Shown here one piece after another: positions 7,154 through 16,254 of a DNA stretch of 35,632 nucleotides (within the stretch, counting starts at the first letter, position 1; each line of letters starts with the position of its first letter). Location of the stretch: positions 1-35,632 of the forward strand of contig JAUHXL010000019.1 of assembly GCA_030426945.1 (NCBI GenBank). The letters run 5' to 3'. A model generated the notes under the pieces. That model was not told where the DNA came from, did not search any database, and saw nothing but the letters and a program-made list of their open reading frames with translations. Both the position numbers and the translations under genes were made by a program. This stretch comes from a bacterium. GTDB lineage: Bacteria > Myxococcota_A > Bradymonadia > UBA7976 > UBA1532.

Positions 7154-10100
7154 GGCGCAGCCGTCAGGACTTCGGCGATGGTCGGCTCGAGCTGGACGGC
7201 CTCGTCGCTGCCGAGGACCAGGTTCATGTCGAGCAGGTAGCCGCGCACCGCGTCGAACAGCGGGCGTGGCATGCCGGTCTCGGTGTTCACGAGGTCCTGC
7301 AGCGTTCGCGTGTCGACGAGTTCGCCGGCGAAGTGCCGAAGAATGCCGATCACCTTCTCGACCGCGGGCTCCACCCGCGCTCCTGCCAACGTGAGCAGTG
7401 CGGTGCGTTCGACCAGGGGCACGCTTTGGTCGTCCATGTGCTTGGCCTGGTGGTGTTCGAGCAGACAGGGCCAACCACCGGTCTCGTCCATCAGTCGCTT
7501 CGCCATGTCGGGGCGGGTAGGTGGCCGATTCACGGCGTCGAACCAGTCCGCCAGCGCCGCCGGCTTCCAACGTCGCAGGCGGTGGATGTTGACGAGTTCG
7601 ATGGCCTCGATCCGACGCAGCCGATCGTCTCGCCGCAAGGCGAGCGTCTGGGCAGCGTCGAGCACGATCGTCGCGCGGACGAAGCGCTGCTGCGATTTCA
7701 GGCTTGCCAGCCAGTCCGCCAGGCCCTCGATGAAGCTCGCCACCTGGGATGTCGGCATGCCGTTGACCTCGAACAGCAGGCGCAGATCCTTGTCGCTGGA
7801 CCCGTACTCCCGGCGTACGGCGGCCAATGCGTCGAGGACCGTCGTCTTGGCGCTCAAGGTGACAGGGTGGATCACTTCGCCTGCGTCCGGTCGGAAGACC
7901 TCGACCGCCGCGGCCAGCACATGCTCGATCCGCGTCGCCGCGCTGCCCAGCACGACGTCCACGCCGCGCTCCCGCTGGCTGATCTTCGCCTCCTGGCTCA
8001 GCGTCAGCGGCGATGTTCGGCCCAGTGCGCCGCCTTCGCGTACCCGGCGCAGGACGTGCGGATCCGCGGGTTCGACGTAGTTCGTTCGGGCCAGTCGGTT
8101 GAGCTCGTCGATCACGTCGGTCTCGCCGCCCAGCAGACGGAGGACGTTCGGGCTGCGCAAGCGAAAGCGCGGCCCGTTCGACACCATCAGCACCCCGAGG
8201 CCGACCAACTCCTCGAGCAGCCCCGCGATCTCGTCCTCGGTCGTCGAGGCGAAACCCTGGGGCCAGGTCTGATGCAGAATGTCCAGAATCTGGCCCACGG
8301 GAAGCCCCGATGCCGCGTCGTCCGCGAACTCGCCCGCCAGCTCGAGCCACGCGAAGGTGTATCCGATGGCCCGGTATCGAAGGTCGAGGTCGAGCGTCCA
8401 GTCGAAACGCTCGCGCATGCGCTGGGCCAGGTCGACCTGACGGTACACGGCGCTGATCGCCTTCTCGTCGATGATGAACGGCGGCTCGAGATCCACGTTC
8501 GTTCGTTGACTCTGCAGCCGCGTGCGAACCAGCTCCGAGCAGAACAACTGCAGCAGGCACGGATGACAGTTGGTGTGCGCCAGGATTCGCTGCACCAGCG
8601 ACTGCGACTGAAAGCGATAGCCGAGCGCCGCGAGCGGCTTCGTCACCAGGTCTGCCGCGGCCTTCGGCTTCAGCGGACCGATGCAGATCGGCGTCCCAAA
8701 GTGGGCCAGCGGCTGGTTGGCGATGCGCTGGAACCGCTGCACGTTGTGCAGGCCGGTGAACACGACCTTGAAGCGCCGGGAAGTCTCGGTCATCAGCTCG
8801 CGCACGCGTGAGACCTGGTCGAAGTCCGACAGCCGATCCTGGTCGAGCAGGTAGTCACACTCGTCGAGCAGCACCAGGACGCGCCGGCTGGGGTGCTCCT
8901 CCAGCATGTCACGAATGGCCGCGCTGATGCTCTCGGGCTTGTAGACGCCCTTGTTCTTGAGCAGCTTACTCTTCACCAGCAGGTCGCGAATCACATCCCA
9001 GAGGTCCTTCGTGGTCTTGATGCCGCGATAGAGCACCCACTGTTCGTGTTCCGGCTCGTGGTAGCGGCGGATGACCTGTTGCAGCATCGCGGACTTGCCG
9101 AGCTGCCGACCGCCATAGACGATGCAGGGCCCCTCCTTGCTCCACAGCTGCTCGATGTCGTCGTCCCGCCCGAAGAACATCTCGGACGGTACGCCGCCCG
9201 CCACCTCGGGCGTGTAGGGGTTGTACGCCACGCCCGCCAACCCGGCGCCGAACAGGGCCCGGGTGCGCTCGAGCGGCGAGAAGCGCCCCAACCACACCAG
9301 CAGGTTCAGGTCGACGACCAACGGTGCGGCGCCCATTGCTCGCATCGAGTGAATCGCGCGTCGGCGCTCCGTCAGCGTCAGGCGCGTGAAGAGCAGCACC
9401 GTGACCGACTTCGCCTTCGAGCCGATATTGGCCGCAAGCCACTGCGCGAGCTGGTCGGGGCTCACGTTGCCCCAGGCCAACACGAAGTAGTGCTGACCGT
9501 CCGCCGCCGAGCCGAAGAGGGGCACCGGTGACACCGCCTTGGCGGCCAATCGATAGTAGATCCAGTTGTGCGGCGGGCCGTGGCGGCCGGCTTCGGAGAA
9601 CGGCGCGCTGGCCTCGATCTGGAACCCGAGCCAGTTCAGGACCGAATAGAGCCGCTCCTGGTCGACACGCGGGCGGGAAGGTCCCTCCGAGATGACACGC
9701 CAGTGTTCGAGGATCTGGACGAACTGCGCGTGCGTATTCGCGTCGATGTCGCCGAGCTGAAGCGCGGGCAGGCCGGGGCCCGCCGAGATACCCCTGATCA
9801 GTCCTGGAAGATCCCGTGCTTCGGCGTGGAGACCGGGCAACGCTCGCGCCAGATCGTCGAAGTCGGGCGTCCGCGTGGGCTGCGGGATGATGTGCTCCAG
9901 GGCGGCCGTACCCTGCCGGAGGGCCCTCTGCGCGCGGGCCAACAGATCCGACGCCACGCTGATGTCGCGATCGTCCAAGGCCCGGTCGACCTCGGCCAGT
10001 ACTTCGGCCAGCAGGTCGGGCGGGAAGGGCTGGCCGCGCTCTTCGAAGAGCTGCACCAGTTGGTCGCGGCGCTCTCGGGTCTGAGCCAGTCGAGCTTCCA

Positions 10101-13100
10101 CCGACGCGTCGAGCTCGGCCTGCAGCACTGTGAGCGACGCCAGCACAGCACGCGGACCCTGCCCGTGGACGTCGTCGCTGGCAGCGCGCTCGAACTCGGC
10201 GAGCTGGCCGCTGAGCAGGTCACGCTCCTTCCCGTCGAGGGCGCCCTTCAAATGTGCGTCTTCGACGGCGTCGACCAGTGACTCGACCCGGCGTAGCACG
10301 ACTGCTCGCCATCGCCGCTCGCTGGCGTCCAGCTCGTCCCGTAGTGCGCTCTCCTCATTGGGATGCCAATCGCCGGCGCTCAAGAGCAGCCGCGCTTCGT
10401 CCAGACCTCCGACCTTCAAGTGCGCTCGCAAGGCAGCGGCGTCGTCCATGGGCGCCCGGAGGTGGCGAAGCACGTCGTCGAGGGTCGTGATGGCCGACTC
10501 CGACGGGGGAACCCGCAATCGAAGGGAGCGACGCGCAGCGAGCGGGTCCTCGCGGCGATGAGGCAGGTCTTCCCTGCGGAAGGTGTCGATCACTTCCTCG
10601 AGCACCTCGCGAAGACGTGTGGCGGCCGCATGGTCGATCGCGTCGATCGGCGACAGGGAGTCGACCAACCGCTGCGCAGGCTCCCGAAGTGCGTCGAGCA
10701 GCTCCCGGCCCAGCGCCTCCGGTCGGCCGCCGTCCTCCGGGCGTGCTTCGGCGAGGTCCAAGCAGGCCTCGACGATCTCGAGCGCGTCGTCGGCGTATCG
10801 CTTCAGCGCCGTTCGCGCGCCGTACTTGATCGGCATCTTGCGGGCGCGCCGATTGCACTGTCGGTCTGCCGCGTCGAGGCGATCCGTGAACGATGCGTCG
10901 CTCTGCCACCGCTCGACATCGCGGCGAAGCTCGTCGAGCTCATCGGACGCTGTCGGCAGCGCCGTCGCGCGATCGATCAGCGTCCGCAGATCCCCGTCTT
11001 CCTTGACCCAGTACTCCCACACGCGCGTGGCGGCGTCGTACTTGATCCGCCGTCGCGGCGCCTCTTCCAGCCACCGCTCGGTGTCCCGCTCGAGCTCCTC
11101 GCGGCGGGCGGTCCACTCGGCCTCGGACGTCAACCCGCGGAGCAGCGACCCGGCCAGGGGAATGCCACGCTCCGAGAATTCGGCCAGCGGCTCGGCGACG
11201 TCGCGCAACTCGGGCAGATCCTCGGCGAGCCGATGAAGCAGAAAGCCGGGCGACGTCGTGTGCGGCGCCATCAATGCGGGGCGGACCAGCGCCGCCATCA
11301 GAAGACGCGACTGTGCCGCGTCCAACGGCCCAGCATCCGGGGCGGTGTGCACGAAGTGGGTGTACAACCGCTGTTCGGATCGATGGAAGCCGGGCTGGAA
11401 CTGCACACCCAGCTCGACGACCTCGACCAGCCAGACCGGGATCTCCAGCGCTTCGCCGGCGGCCTCGGCCAGCAGGAAGGCCGATCCGAGCTCGCGGTTG
11501 CGAATCAGCCGAGCGACCAGCGCGGTGAGCGTAGGGCCGGGGCGGTCGGGAGCCTGGAGCAGTAGCTCGGCGGCCCCCGCCGCGTCGAGCTGGCCAATGA
11601 GATCCTCGGCGGGGTCGGCCTCGTTCGCCTCGGGAGAGTCCTCGGATTCGGAGCGGACCTCGGTCTGGCGTTCGGGCGCCGGGTCGCTCGTCTTCGCGGT
11701 TCGCTTCTTCGAGGGCGCGGCGGGAGTCCGCTGATGCGGCGACGCCTCGGGGGCCGCGGCAGCGGTGCTCTCTCCGGATCGGTCGGGTGTCGGGGACTGC
11801 GCCGCGCCCGGCATCGCCTCGGCGCCATCCACTTCGGTGTCGGTCGCGGCGTCAATTGCTCGGTCGCCGTCGTCGTCAGCCAGGGTGACACTGTCGTCGT
11901 CCACCGGTTCGTCAGAACCCTGAGCGACGGGGTCCTGGGCGGCGGGCTCCTCGGTTGCGGCGGCGTCGACGGCCGCCGACGCTTCGACCGTCTCGTCGGC
12001 CGGGGCGGGGCCGTCGACACCCGATGCGACGGTCGCGTCATCGACGGATGCCTCGCCGCCCGTCGGTTCCTGCACGGCGTCGATCAGCGCCGAGGTCGTC
12101 GCGGTGACCGCTGCATCCGCCGGCCCCCCCTGCTCGCCGGGCTCCGGCGCGACCTCCAGCGTCTCGGTGAGATCGGCCTGGGTGGCTACGTCGCCTTCCG
12201 ATGCAGCGTCCTCGTCCGCGGGGTCGGACTGCGATGTGGAGTCATCCCCCGCCGGGCCCTCGTGCTCGGCATCCTCGGCAGATTCGTGAAGCCCGTCGCT
12301 CGCTTCCGACGCGCCGTCGGGCACGGTCGCCTCGTCCGCGTCCGACACCGCGCCATCGGGCGTGTGGCCTTCCGGTCGTGAGGCCCGGCTGGATGCGTGC
12401 TGCTCGAGGTACAAGCACGATCGGCCCGTCAGGTGATCCAGCAGCAGATCCCGGAAGTCCTCGCGGGGGCACCCATCCAGCAGCACGCGGGCGACGGCGT
12501 GCAGGACGGGCGCGACCGGCTGCAGGTCGGCCAACGAGTCGATCGCGGGGGCGTCGGCGTCGTCGTTGGCGAACGCGGCGTCCATGCCTGCGCGCAGGAT
12601 GGACAGGTCGCGCTCGGGTACGTGTCCCTCGAGGGCCTCGAGCATGGCGTTCAGCCGCGGCTTCAGCCGCGCGGGGCTCGTCTCGAGGCTGGCCTGTACC
12701 GCAGCCAGGCCTGTCTCGATGTCGGCGCGCTGATCGAGGAGCCCCGTGAGGGCGTCGTCGCCCTCGGCTTTCGAGACGGGCAGCAGGTGGGCCAGCTCGT
12801 CCCACAGGCAATCGGCCGCCGTGGCCACCTTGGCCTTCGTGGCCGCCACGACGTCCGCGAGCCGGCCGATCTGCACCTCGAGCGCCTGCCAGCGCTCGAA
12901 CGGGCAGTCCTGCGCCGGTGCCTGCCAGCAGCTCGCGATGCTGGTCGCCGCCGCCTCGAGCACTGCACCGATCACCGTCAGGTGAGCGCGGGCCCGCGAC
13001 CAGCGGATCCACTGCTCGGCGGCCGCCTGCTCGGCCTCGTCGAAGCCACCGCGGCTGCCGGCGATCAGGCCGTCACACGCAGATCGCAGCCAGGTCGGCA

Positions 13101-13449
13101 GTTGGCCCCCGTCGAGCAGTCGAAGCAACAACGCGGCCGTCCAGTCCCCTGGCAGGCAACGGTCGTCAGCCAACCCGATGCGCACGAACTGGGGCGTCGC
13201 CCAGGTCTCGACCACCGACCGGGCAGGGCCGTCCTGTTGCAATCGAGGACCCAATTTCGCGAGCTGGGTGCGAACCACGCGGGCCCGGTGCGGTCCGTTG
13301 GCGTGCACCGGAATCCGGTTCAGCTTCAGGATCCGTTCCTGCTCGGCCGACGGCAGGCGCTGCAGCAGCACCCGTAGCCGGTCGCCGGCGCGCAGCAACG
13401 GCAACAACTCGCCGACGATGCGGCGATCGATCTCCATGACTGTCGACAT
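7150..13449 (-). CDS. Giant P-loop NTPase, probable conflict-system signalling ATPase
   Basis: 2099 residues. The ATG at 13449 has a good ribosome-binding site (AAGGGGG, about 6 nt upstream). The first ~330 residues are helical and could be an adaptor domain. A long acidic Asp/Ala/Glu/Thr-rich linker spans about 350-620. A helical region rich in Arg/Glu/Leu follows to about 1150. The NTPase core has FFGRDDDIEQL, Walker A GGRQLGKS (about 1446), Walker B VLVLLDECD (about 1528) and a sensor-like strand KVVFTGLHN, like AAA/STAND ATPases. A winged-helix-like part follows, then a second NTPase-like module without a P-loop (strand ATIVLDAAQTL). It lies between DGR targets and forms an operon with the HEPN-like gene. 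I infer a switch that senses or relays a signal to the HEPN partner; it is not matched to a named family. Confidence 0.85.
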   Translation of the reverse strand: MSTVMEIDRRIVGELLPLLRAGDRLRVLLQRLPSAEQERILKLNRIPVHANGPHRARVVRTQLAKLGPRLQQDGPARSVVETWATPQFVRIGLADDRCLPGDWTAALLLRLLDGGQLPTWLRSACDGLIAGSRGGFDEAEQAAAEQWIRWSRARAHLTVIGAVLEAAATSIASCWQAPAQDCPFERWQALEVQIGRLADVVAATKAKVATAADCLWDELAHLLPVSKAEGDDALTGLLDQRADIETGLAAVQASLETSPARLKPRLNAMLEALEGHVPERDLSILRAGMDAAFANDDADAPAIDSLADLQPVAPVLHAVARVLLDGCPREDFRDLLLDHLTGRSCLYLEQHASSRASRPEGHTPDGAVSDADEATVPDGASEASDGLHESAEDAEHEGPAGDDSTSQSDPADEDAASEGDVATQADLTETLEVAPEPGEQGGPADAAVTATTSALIDAVQEPTGGEASVDDATVASGVDGPAPADETVEASAAVDAAATEEPAAQDPVAQGSDEPVDDDSVTLADDDGDRAIDAATDTEVDGAEAMPGAAQSPTPDRSGESTAAAAPEASPHQRTPAAPSKKRTAKTSDPAPERQTEVRSESEDSPEANEADPAEDLIGQLDAAGAAELLLQAPDRPGPTLTALVARLIRNRELGSAFLLAEAAGEALEIPVWLVEVVELGVQFQPGFHRSEQRLYTHFVHTAPDAGPLDAAQSRLLMAALVRPALMAPHTTSPGFLLHRLAEDLPELRDVAEPLAEFSERGIPLAGSLLRGLTSEAEWTARREELERDTERWLEEAPRRRIKYDAATRVWEYWVKEDGDLRTLIDRATALPTASDELDELRRDVERWQSDASFTDRLDAADRQCNRRARKMPIKYGARTALKRYADDALEIVEACLDLAEARPEDGGRPEALGRELLDALREPAQRLVDSLSPIDAIDHAAATRLREVLEEVIDTFRREDLPHRREDPLAARRSLRLRVPPSESAITTLDDVLRHLRAPMDDAAALRAHLKVGGLDEARLLLSAGDWHPNEESALRDELDASERRWRAVVLRRVESLVDAVEDAHLKGALDGKERDLLSGQLAEFERAASDDVHGQGPRAVLASLTVLQAELDASVEARLAQTRERRDQLVQLFEERGQPFPPDLLAEVLAEVDRALDDRDISVASDLLARAQRALRQGTAALEHIIPQPTRTPDFDDLARALPGLHAEARDLPGLIRGISAGPGLPALQLGDIDANTHAQFVQILEHWRVISEGPSRPRVDQERLYSVLNWLGFQIEASAPFSEAGRHGPPHNWIYYRLAAKAVSPVPLFGSAADGQHYFVLAWGNVSPDQLAQWLAANIGSKAKSVTVLLFTRLTLTERRRAIHSMRAMGAAPLVVDLNLLVWLGRFSPLERTRALFGAGLAGVAYNPYTPEVAGGVPSEMFFGRDDDIEQLWSKEGPCIVYGGRQLGKSAMLQQVIRRYHEPEHEQWVLYRGIKTTKDLWDVIRDLLVKSKLLKNKGVYKPESISAAIRDMLEEHPSRRVLVLLDECDYLLDQDRLSDFDQVSRVRELMTETSRRFKVVFTGLHNVQRFQRIANQPLAHFGTPICIGPLKPKAAADLVTKPLAALGYRFQSQSLVQRILAHTNCHPCLLQLFCSELVRTRLQSQRTNVDLEPPFIIDEKAISAVYRQVDLAQRMRERFDWTLDLDLRYRAIGYTFAWLELAGEFADDAASGLPVGQILDILHQTWPQGFASTTEDEIAGLLEELVGLGVLMVSNGPRFRLRSPNVLRLLGGETDVIDELNRLARTNYVEPADPHVLRRVREGGALGRTSPLTLSQEAKISQRERGVDVVLGSAATRIEHVLAAAVEVFRPDAGEVIHPVTLSAKTTVLDALAAVRREYGSSDKDLRLLFEVNGMPTSQVASFIEGLADWLASLKSQQRFVRATIVLDAAQTLALRRDDRLRRIEAIELVNIHRLRRWKPAALADWFDAVNRPPTRPDMAKRLMDETGGWPCLLEHHQAKHMDDQSVPLVERTALLTLAGARVEPAVEKVIGILRHFAGELVDTRTLQDLVNTETGMPRPLFDAVRGYLLDMNLVLGSDEAVQLEPTIAEVLTAAP

Positions 13450-13617
13450 GGCCCGCCCCCTTGGCCTGCAGCTTCCACCAGTCCGGGGCGAGGATCAACC
13501 GGCTTTCGGCGCCGACTTCCGTGCCATGAAGGGGCCTGCACGGCGGCAGTGGAAACCTCTCGAGAACCGGCCGCGCCGGCGGGTGACGCACCGCCGCGAC
13601 TGTGGCACCCTGCGCCG
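13450..13617. promoter_or_regulatory. Divergent intergenic region with the 5' box of target 3
   Basis: 168 bp separate the divergent starts of the NTPase operon (minus) and target 3 (plus), so both promoters should lie here. On the plus side the CTGTGGCACCCTGC box is at 13600-13613, just before the ATG at 13618. On the minus side an AAGGGGG ribosome-binding site precedes 13449. I see no convincing -35/-10 pair. Confidence 0.5.
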
Positions 13618-16026
13618 ATGCTCCTTTGTCGCACGTGCTACCGGCCGAGCCGCACGGCGGGGCGCTGCAGCTGGTCGCCCTGCCGCGGCCAGCCCGCGCC
13701 CGTACCCGGGCTCGAAGGGCTCGTCTTCGAGGAGTTCCTCAACGAGGGCAGCTTCGGCGCCGTCTACGGCTTTCGCGCGGCCGACGGGCGCGAGCGGGCG
13801 GTCAAGATCACGAACCTGCGCGCGACCGCGGGCGACGCGGAGAAGCGGCGCGAGCTGCAGGGCACCTTCGACAAAGAGCGGCAGGTCTACGAACGCCTGA
13901 AGGGCCACCCGAACATCGTCGGCTTCCACGGCGCCTTCGAGGTGGGGGACGCGCGGCTGCTGGTGCTCGACCGGGTGCCCACCACCGTGAAGAAGGAGCT
14001 CGAGCACGCCGACCGGATGCGGCTGGCCCGCGCCACGCAGATCGCCAGCGACCTGGCCGACGCGCTGGCCTACGCCCACGCCAAGGGCATCCTTCACCGC
14101 GACGTCAAGCCGGACAACATCGGCCTCGACGCGGTCGGCCGCGCAGTGCTCTTCGACTTCGGCATCGCCCGCGTCCACGACGGCGCCGGCACCTTCACCG
14201 TGCGCGACTGGGGTAGCCTGCTGTACGCGGCGCCGGAGCAGAAGCTGGGCGAGCCCGTCGGCGCCGCGGCCGATGTCTACGGCTGGGCGGCCGTCGTCTT
14301 CCGGCTGGTCATGGGCAAGGACCACCGCCGCCTGACTCTGCGAGAGGGCCACACGCGGGAGGGGCTGGTCGCGTTCTTCGACCAGCCCCTCGTCGAGATG
14401 ACGGCCGATCCCGCGCGCCCGGCGGCGTTGGATACATTGCTGCGGTGCTGTCTCGCCCGTCACCCCGGCGACCGCGCGCCAGACATGGCGAAGGTGCAGG
14501 CGCAAATCGAGACCATCGCGTGGCAGTTGCAGACCGGCCTGCCCGATCTGCGCGTCGAGGTCGCGCAGGCGCAGCGCGAGGTCGACGCGCACCGGCGCGC
14601 CGTCGAGGCGCTCGAGGCGCGGCGGCAGGCCGCGCAGAGCGGCATCGCCGACATCGAGGGTCGGGTCGAGGCGCTGCGTGCGCAGCAGCGGGCGGCCGAG
14701 GCGGCGAGCGCCGCGGCGCAGGCGGAAGCGCAGACGCAGCAGGCCAGGGCCGCGAACGCGCGCCGCGCTGCGCGGGCGGCGCAGCGGGCGGCGGCGGTGG
14801 GCGCGGCGCGGCGGTGGTTGCCGTGGGCGGTGGCGGCGGCGTTAGGCGTGGTGGGCCTCGTGGCGGGCCGCTGGACCGCGTCGCCCGACGGCGCGGGCGC
14901 AGTGGCCGCGCCGGCGGCGGTGGAGGGCGGGCGCCAGGGCGATTCGCACGGGGAGGAGCGAGGCAGCCCGAGCGGGACGCATGGGGGTGACCCGCACGCG
15001 CGCGGCAGCCTCGACGGCCGCCTGGGCCCCGCGCTCGCCCACACGGACGGCGGCCTGGCGCGCTCGCTCGGCAGTCTGGACGGTCGCCTGGCGCCGGTAC
15101 CCGACGCAGGTGCTCGGCGTGCGCCGGGGCCGCGCGCCCCGGTACCCGGCGCCGAGGTCTTCCCCGCGACGGTGCACCGCTCGGCGCTGGTGTACATCCC
15201 GGGCACGGGCTCCGAGGGCTTCCTGATGGGCAGCCCGAAGGACGAGGACGGCCGCAACGAGGACGAGACGCAGCACCGGGTGGTGCTGAGCCCCTTCCTG
15301 ATGACGGCGACCGAAGTGACGCAGGGGCAGTTCGCCGCGTTGACCGGCGAGCGCCCGTCGTACTTCGAGGGCGACGACGCGCTGCCGGTGGAGCGGGTGA
15401 GCTGGTACGACGCGGTGGCGTACGCGAACGCGTTGTCGGCGAAGGAGGGACTCGATCCCTGCTACGACCTCGAGAACCCGAAGGGAAAGCCCTTCGGTGG
15501 CCTGGAGAAGGGCAAGGCCGGGGACTTCGGCGACTACCAAGCCGAGGTGACCCCCATCTTGGACCGCGCCGGTCGTTGGCGCTGCACGGGTTATCGCCTG
15601 CCGACGGAGTCGGAGTGGGAGTGGGCGGCCCGGGGCGAGACGACCACGCGGTACTGGAAGGGCGACGCCGAGTCCGACCTGGCGGCGGTGGGCTGGTTCG
15701 CCGCCAACAGCAAAGGCAAGACGCACCTGGTGGCCGCCGAGGGCGCGGATGCCCGCAACCCCTTCGGCCTGTACGACGTCCACGGCAACGTCTTCGAGTG
15801 GTGCCACGACCGCTACGGCACGTACCCCACCGCCAAGCAGACCGACCCCCTGGGCCCCGACGGCGGCCAGGGCGCGCTCCGCGTGGTGCGCGGTGGCTCG
15901 TGGGACGGCGTCGCGCGGTGGGCGCGGTCCGCGGGCCGGGTCAGGTGGCGCCCGGAGGGCCGGAACAGGAACGCCGGGTTCCGGCTCGCTCGCCCCGCCC
16001 CCCCGAGCTCGGTCCTCGTCCATTGA
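13618..16026 (+). CDS. DGR target 3: membrane-anchored zinc-ribbon Ser/Thr kinase with C-terminal variable FGE/C-type-lectin domain
   Basis: 802 residues from the ATG at 13618. The zinc ribbon has C4, C7, C17 and C22. The kinase domain is complete (NEGSFGAVYGF, HRD 160-162, DFGIARVHDG, YAAPEQ) and closest to targets 1 and 5 (AKVQAQIETIAWQLQTG). From the coiled coil onward (about 330) it is nearly the same as target 4: one transmembrane helix (about 401-421), then a linker with GRQGDSHGEERGSPSG. The FGE-like domain (about 510-801) ends in VR3. It reads NVFEWCHDR where the other targets have NVWEW or NVWAW. The likely topology is kinase in the cytoplasm and variable domain outside. It is transcribed away from the NTPase/HEPN operon. 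Confidence 0.9.
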   Translation: MLLCRTCYRPSRTAGRCSWSPCRGQPAPVPGLEGLVFEEFLNEGSFGAVYGFRAADGRERAVKITNLRATAGDAEKRRELQGTFDKERQVYERLKGHPNIVGFHGAFEVGDARLLVLDRVPTTVKKELEHADRMRLARATQIASDLADALAYAHAKGILHRDVKPDNIGLDAVGRAVLFDFGIARVHDGAGTFTVRDWGSLLYAAPEQKLGEPVGAAADVYGWAAVVFRLVMGKDHRRLTLREGHTREGLVAFFDQPLVEMTADPARPAALDTLLRCCLARHPGDRAPDMAKVQAQIETIAWQLQTGLPDLRVEVAQAQREVDAHRRAVEALEARRQAAQSGIADIEGRVEALRAQQRAAEAASAAAQAEAQTQQARAANARRAARAAQRAAAVGAARRWLPWAVAAALGVVGLVAGRWTASPDGAGAVAAPAAVEGGRQGDSHGEERGSPSGTHGGDPHARGSLDGRLGPALAHTDGGLARSLGSLDGRLAPVPDAGARRAPGPRAPVPGAEVFPATVHRSALVYIPGTGSEGFLMGSPKDEDGRNEDETQHRVVLSPFLMTATEVTQGQFAALTGERPSYFEGDDALPVERVSWYDAVAYANALSAKEGLDPCYDLENPKGKPFGGLEKGKAGDFGDYQAEVTPILDRAGRWRCTGYRLPTESEWEWAARGETTTRYWKGDAESDLAAVGWFAANSKGKTHLVAAEGADARNPFGLYDVHGNVFEWCHDRYGTYPTAKQTDPLGPDGGQGALRVVRGGSWDGVARWARSAGRVRWRPEGRNRNAGFRLARPAPPSSVLVH
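15870..16008 (+). other. DGR variable repeat VR3
   Basis: 139 bp, gap-free against the TR. By hand count 18 of 25 mismatches are at template adenines. This VR also carries seven non-adenine changes, including TCG to CGG after GGSW and CGC to CGG near the 3' end. Its C-rich 3' tract has the TR base (C) where VR1, VR2 and VR4 have T. It is one of the two most diverged repeats, suggesting older homing plus drift. Confidence 0.9.
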
Positions 16027-16254
16027 TCATTGTGATACACCCCCACGCGGCCACGTGGCCGCCTACGCGGACAACTTGGCCGCTTTCCGGCCACGTTTGG
16101 CCACTCTGGTGTCCGATCTGGCCGCCTGCCCGGACACGGCGTGGCCAACGTCTGGCCACGCCCCGAGCCCCCTCCGCACCCTCATCCGAATGCGTCCTAT
16201 CGCGGCCGGTCGCGGCGTTGCGCCGTTGGCCGACGCTGTGTGGGTGAACCGCTG
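16009..16254. repeat. Post-VR3 conserved block
   Basis: The block holds TTGATCATTGTGATACAC over the stop, a hairpin-like TGGCCGC-CTAC-GCGGACA (16056-16073, one G-A mismatch) and the phased GGCC/TGTCCG array to about 16165. The remaining ~90 bp before the ATG at 16255 lack the 5' box found before the other four targets, so target 4 is either co-transcribed with target 3 or has a different promoter. Confidence 0.65.
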
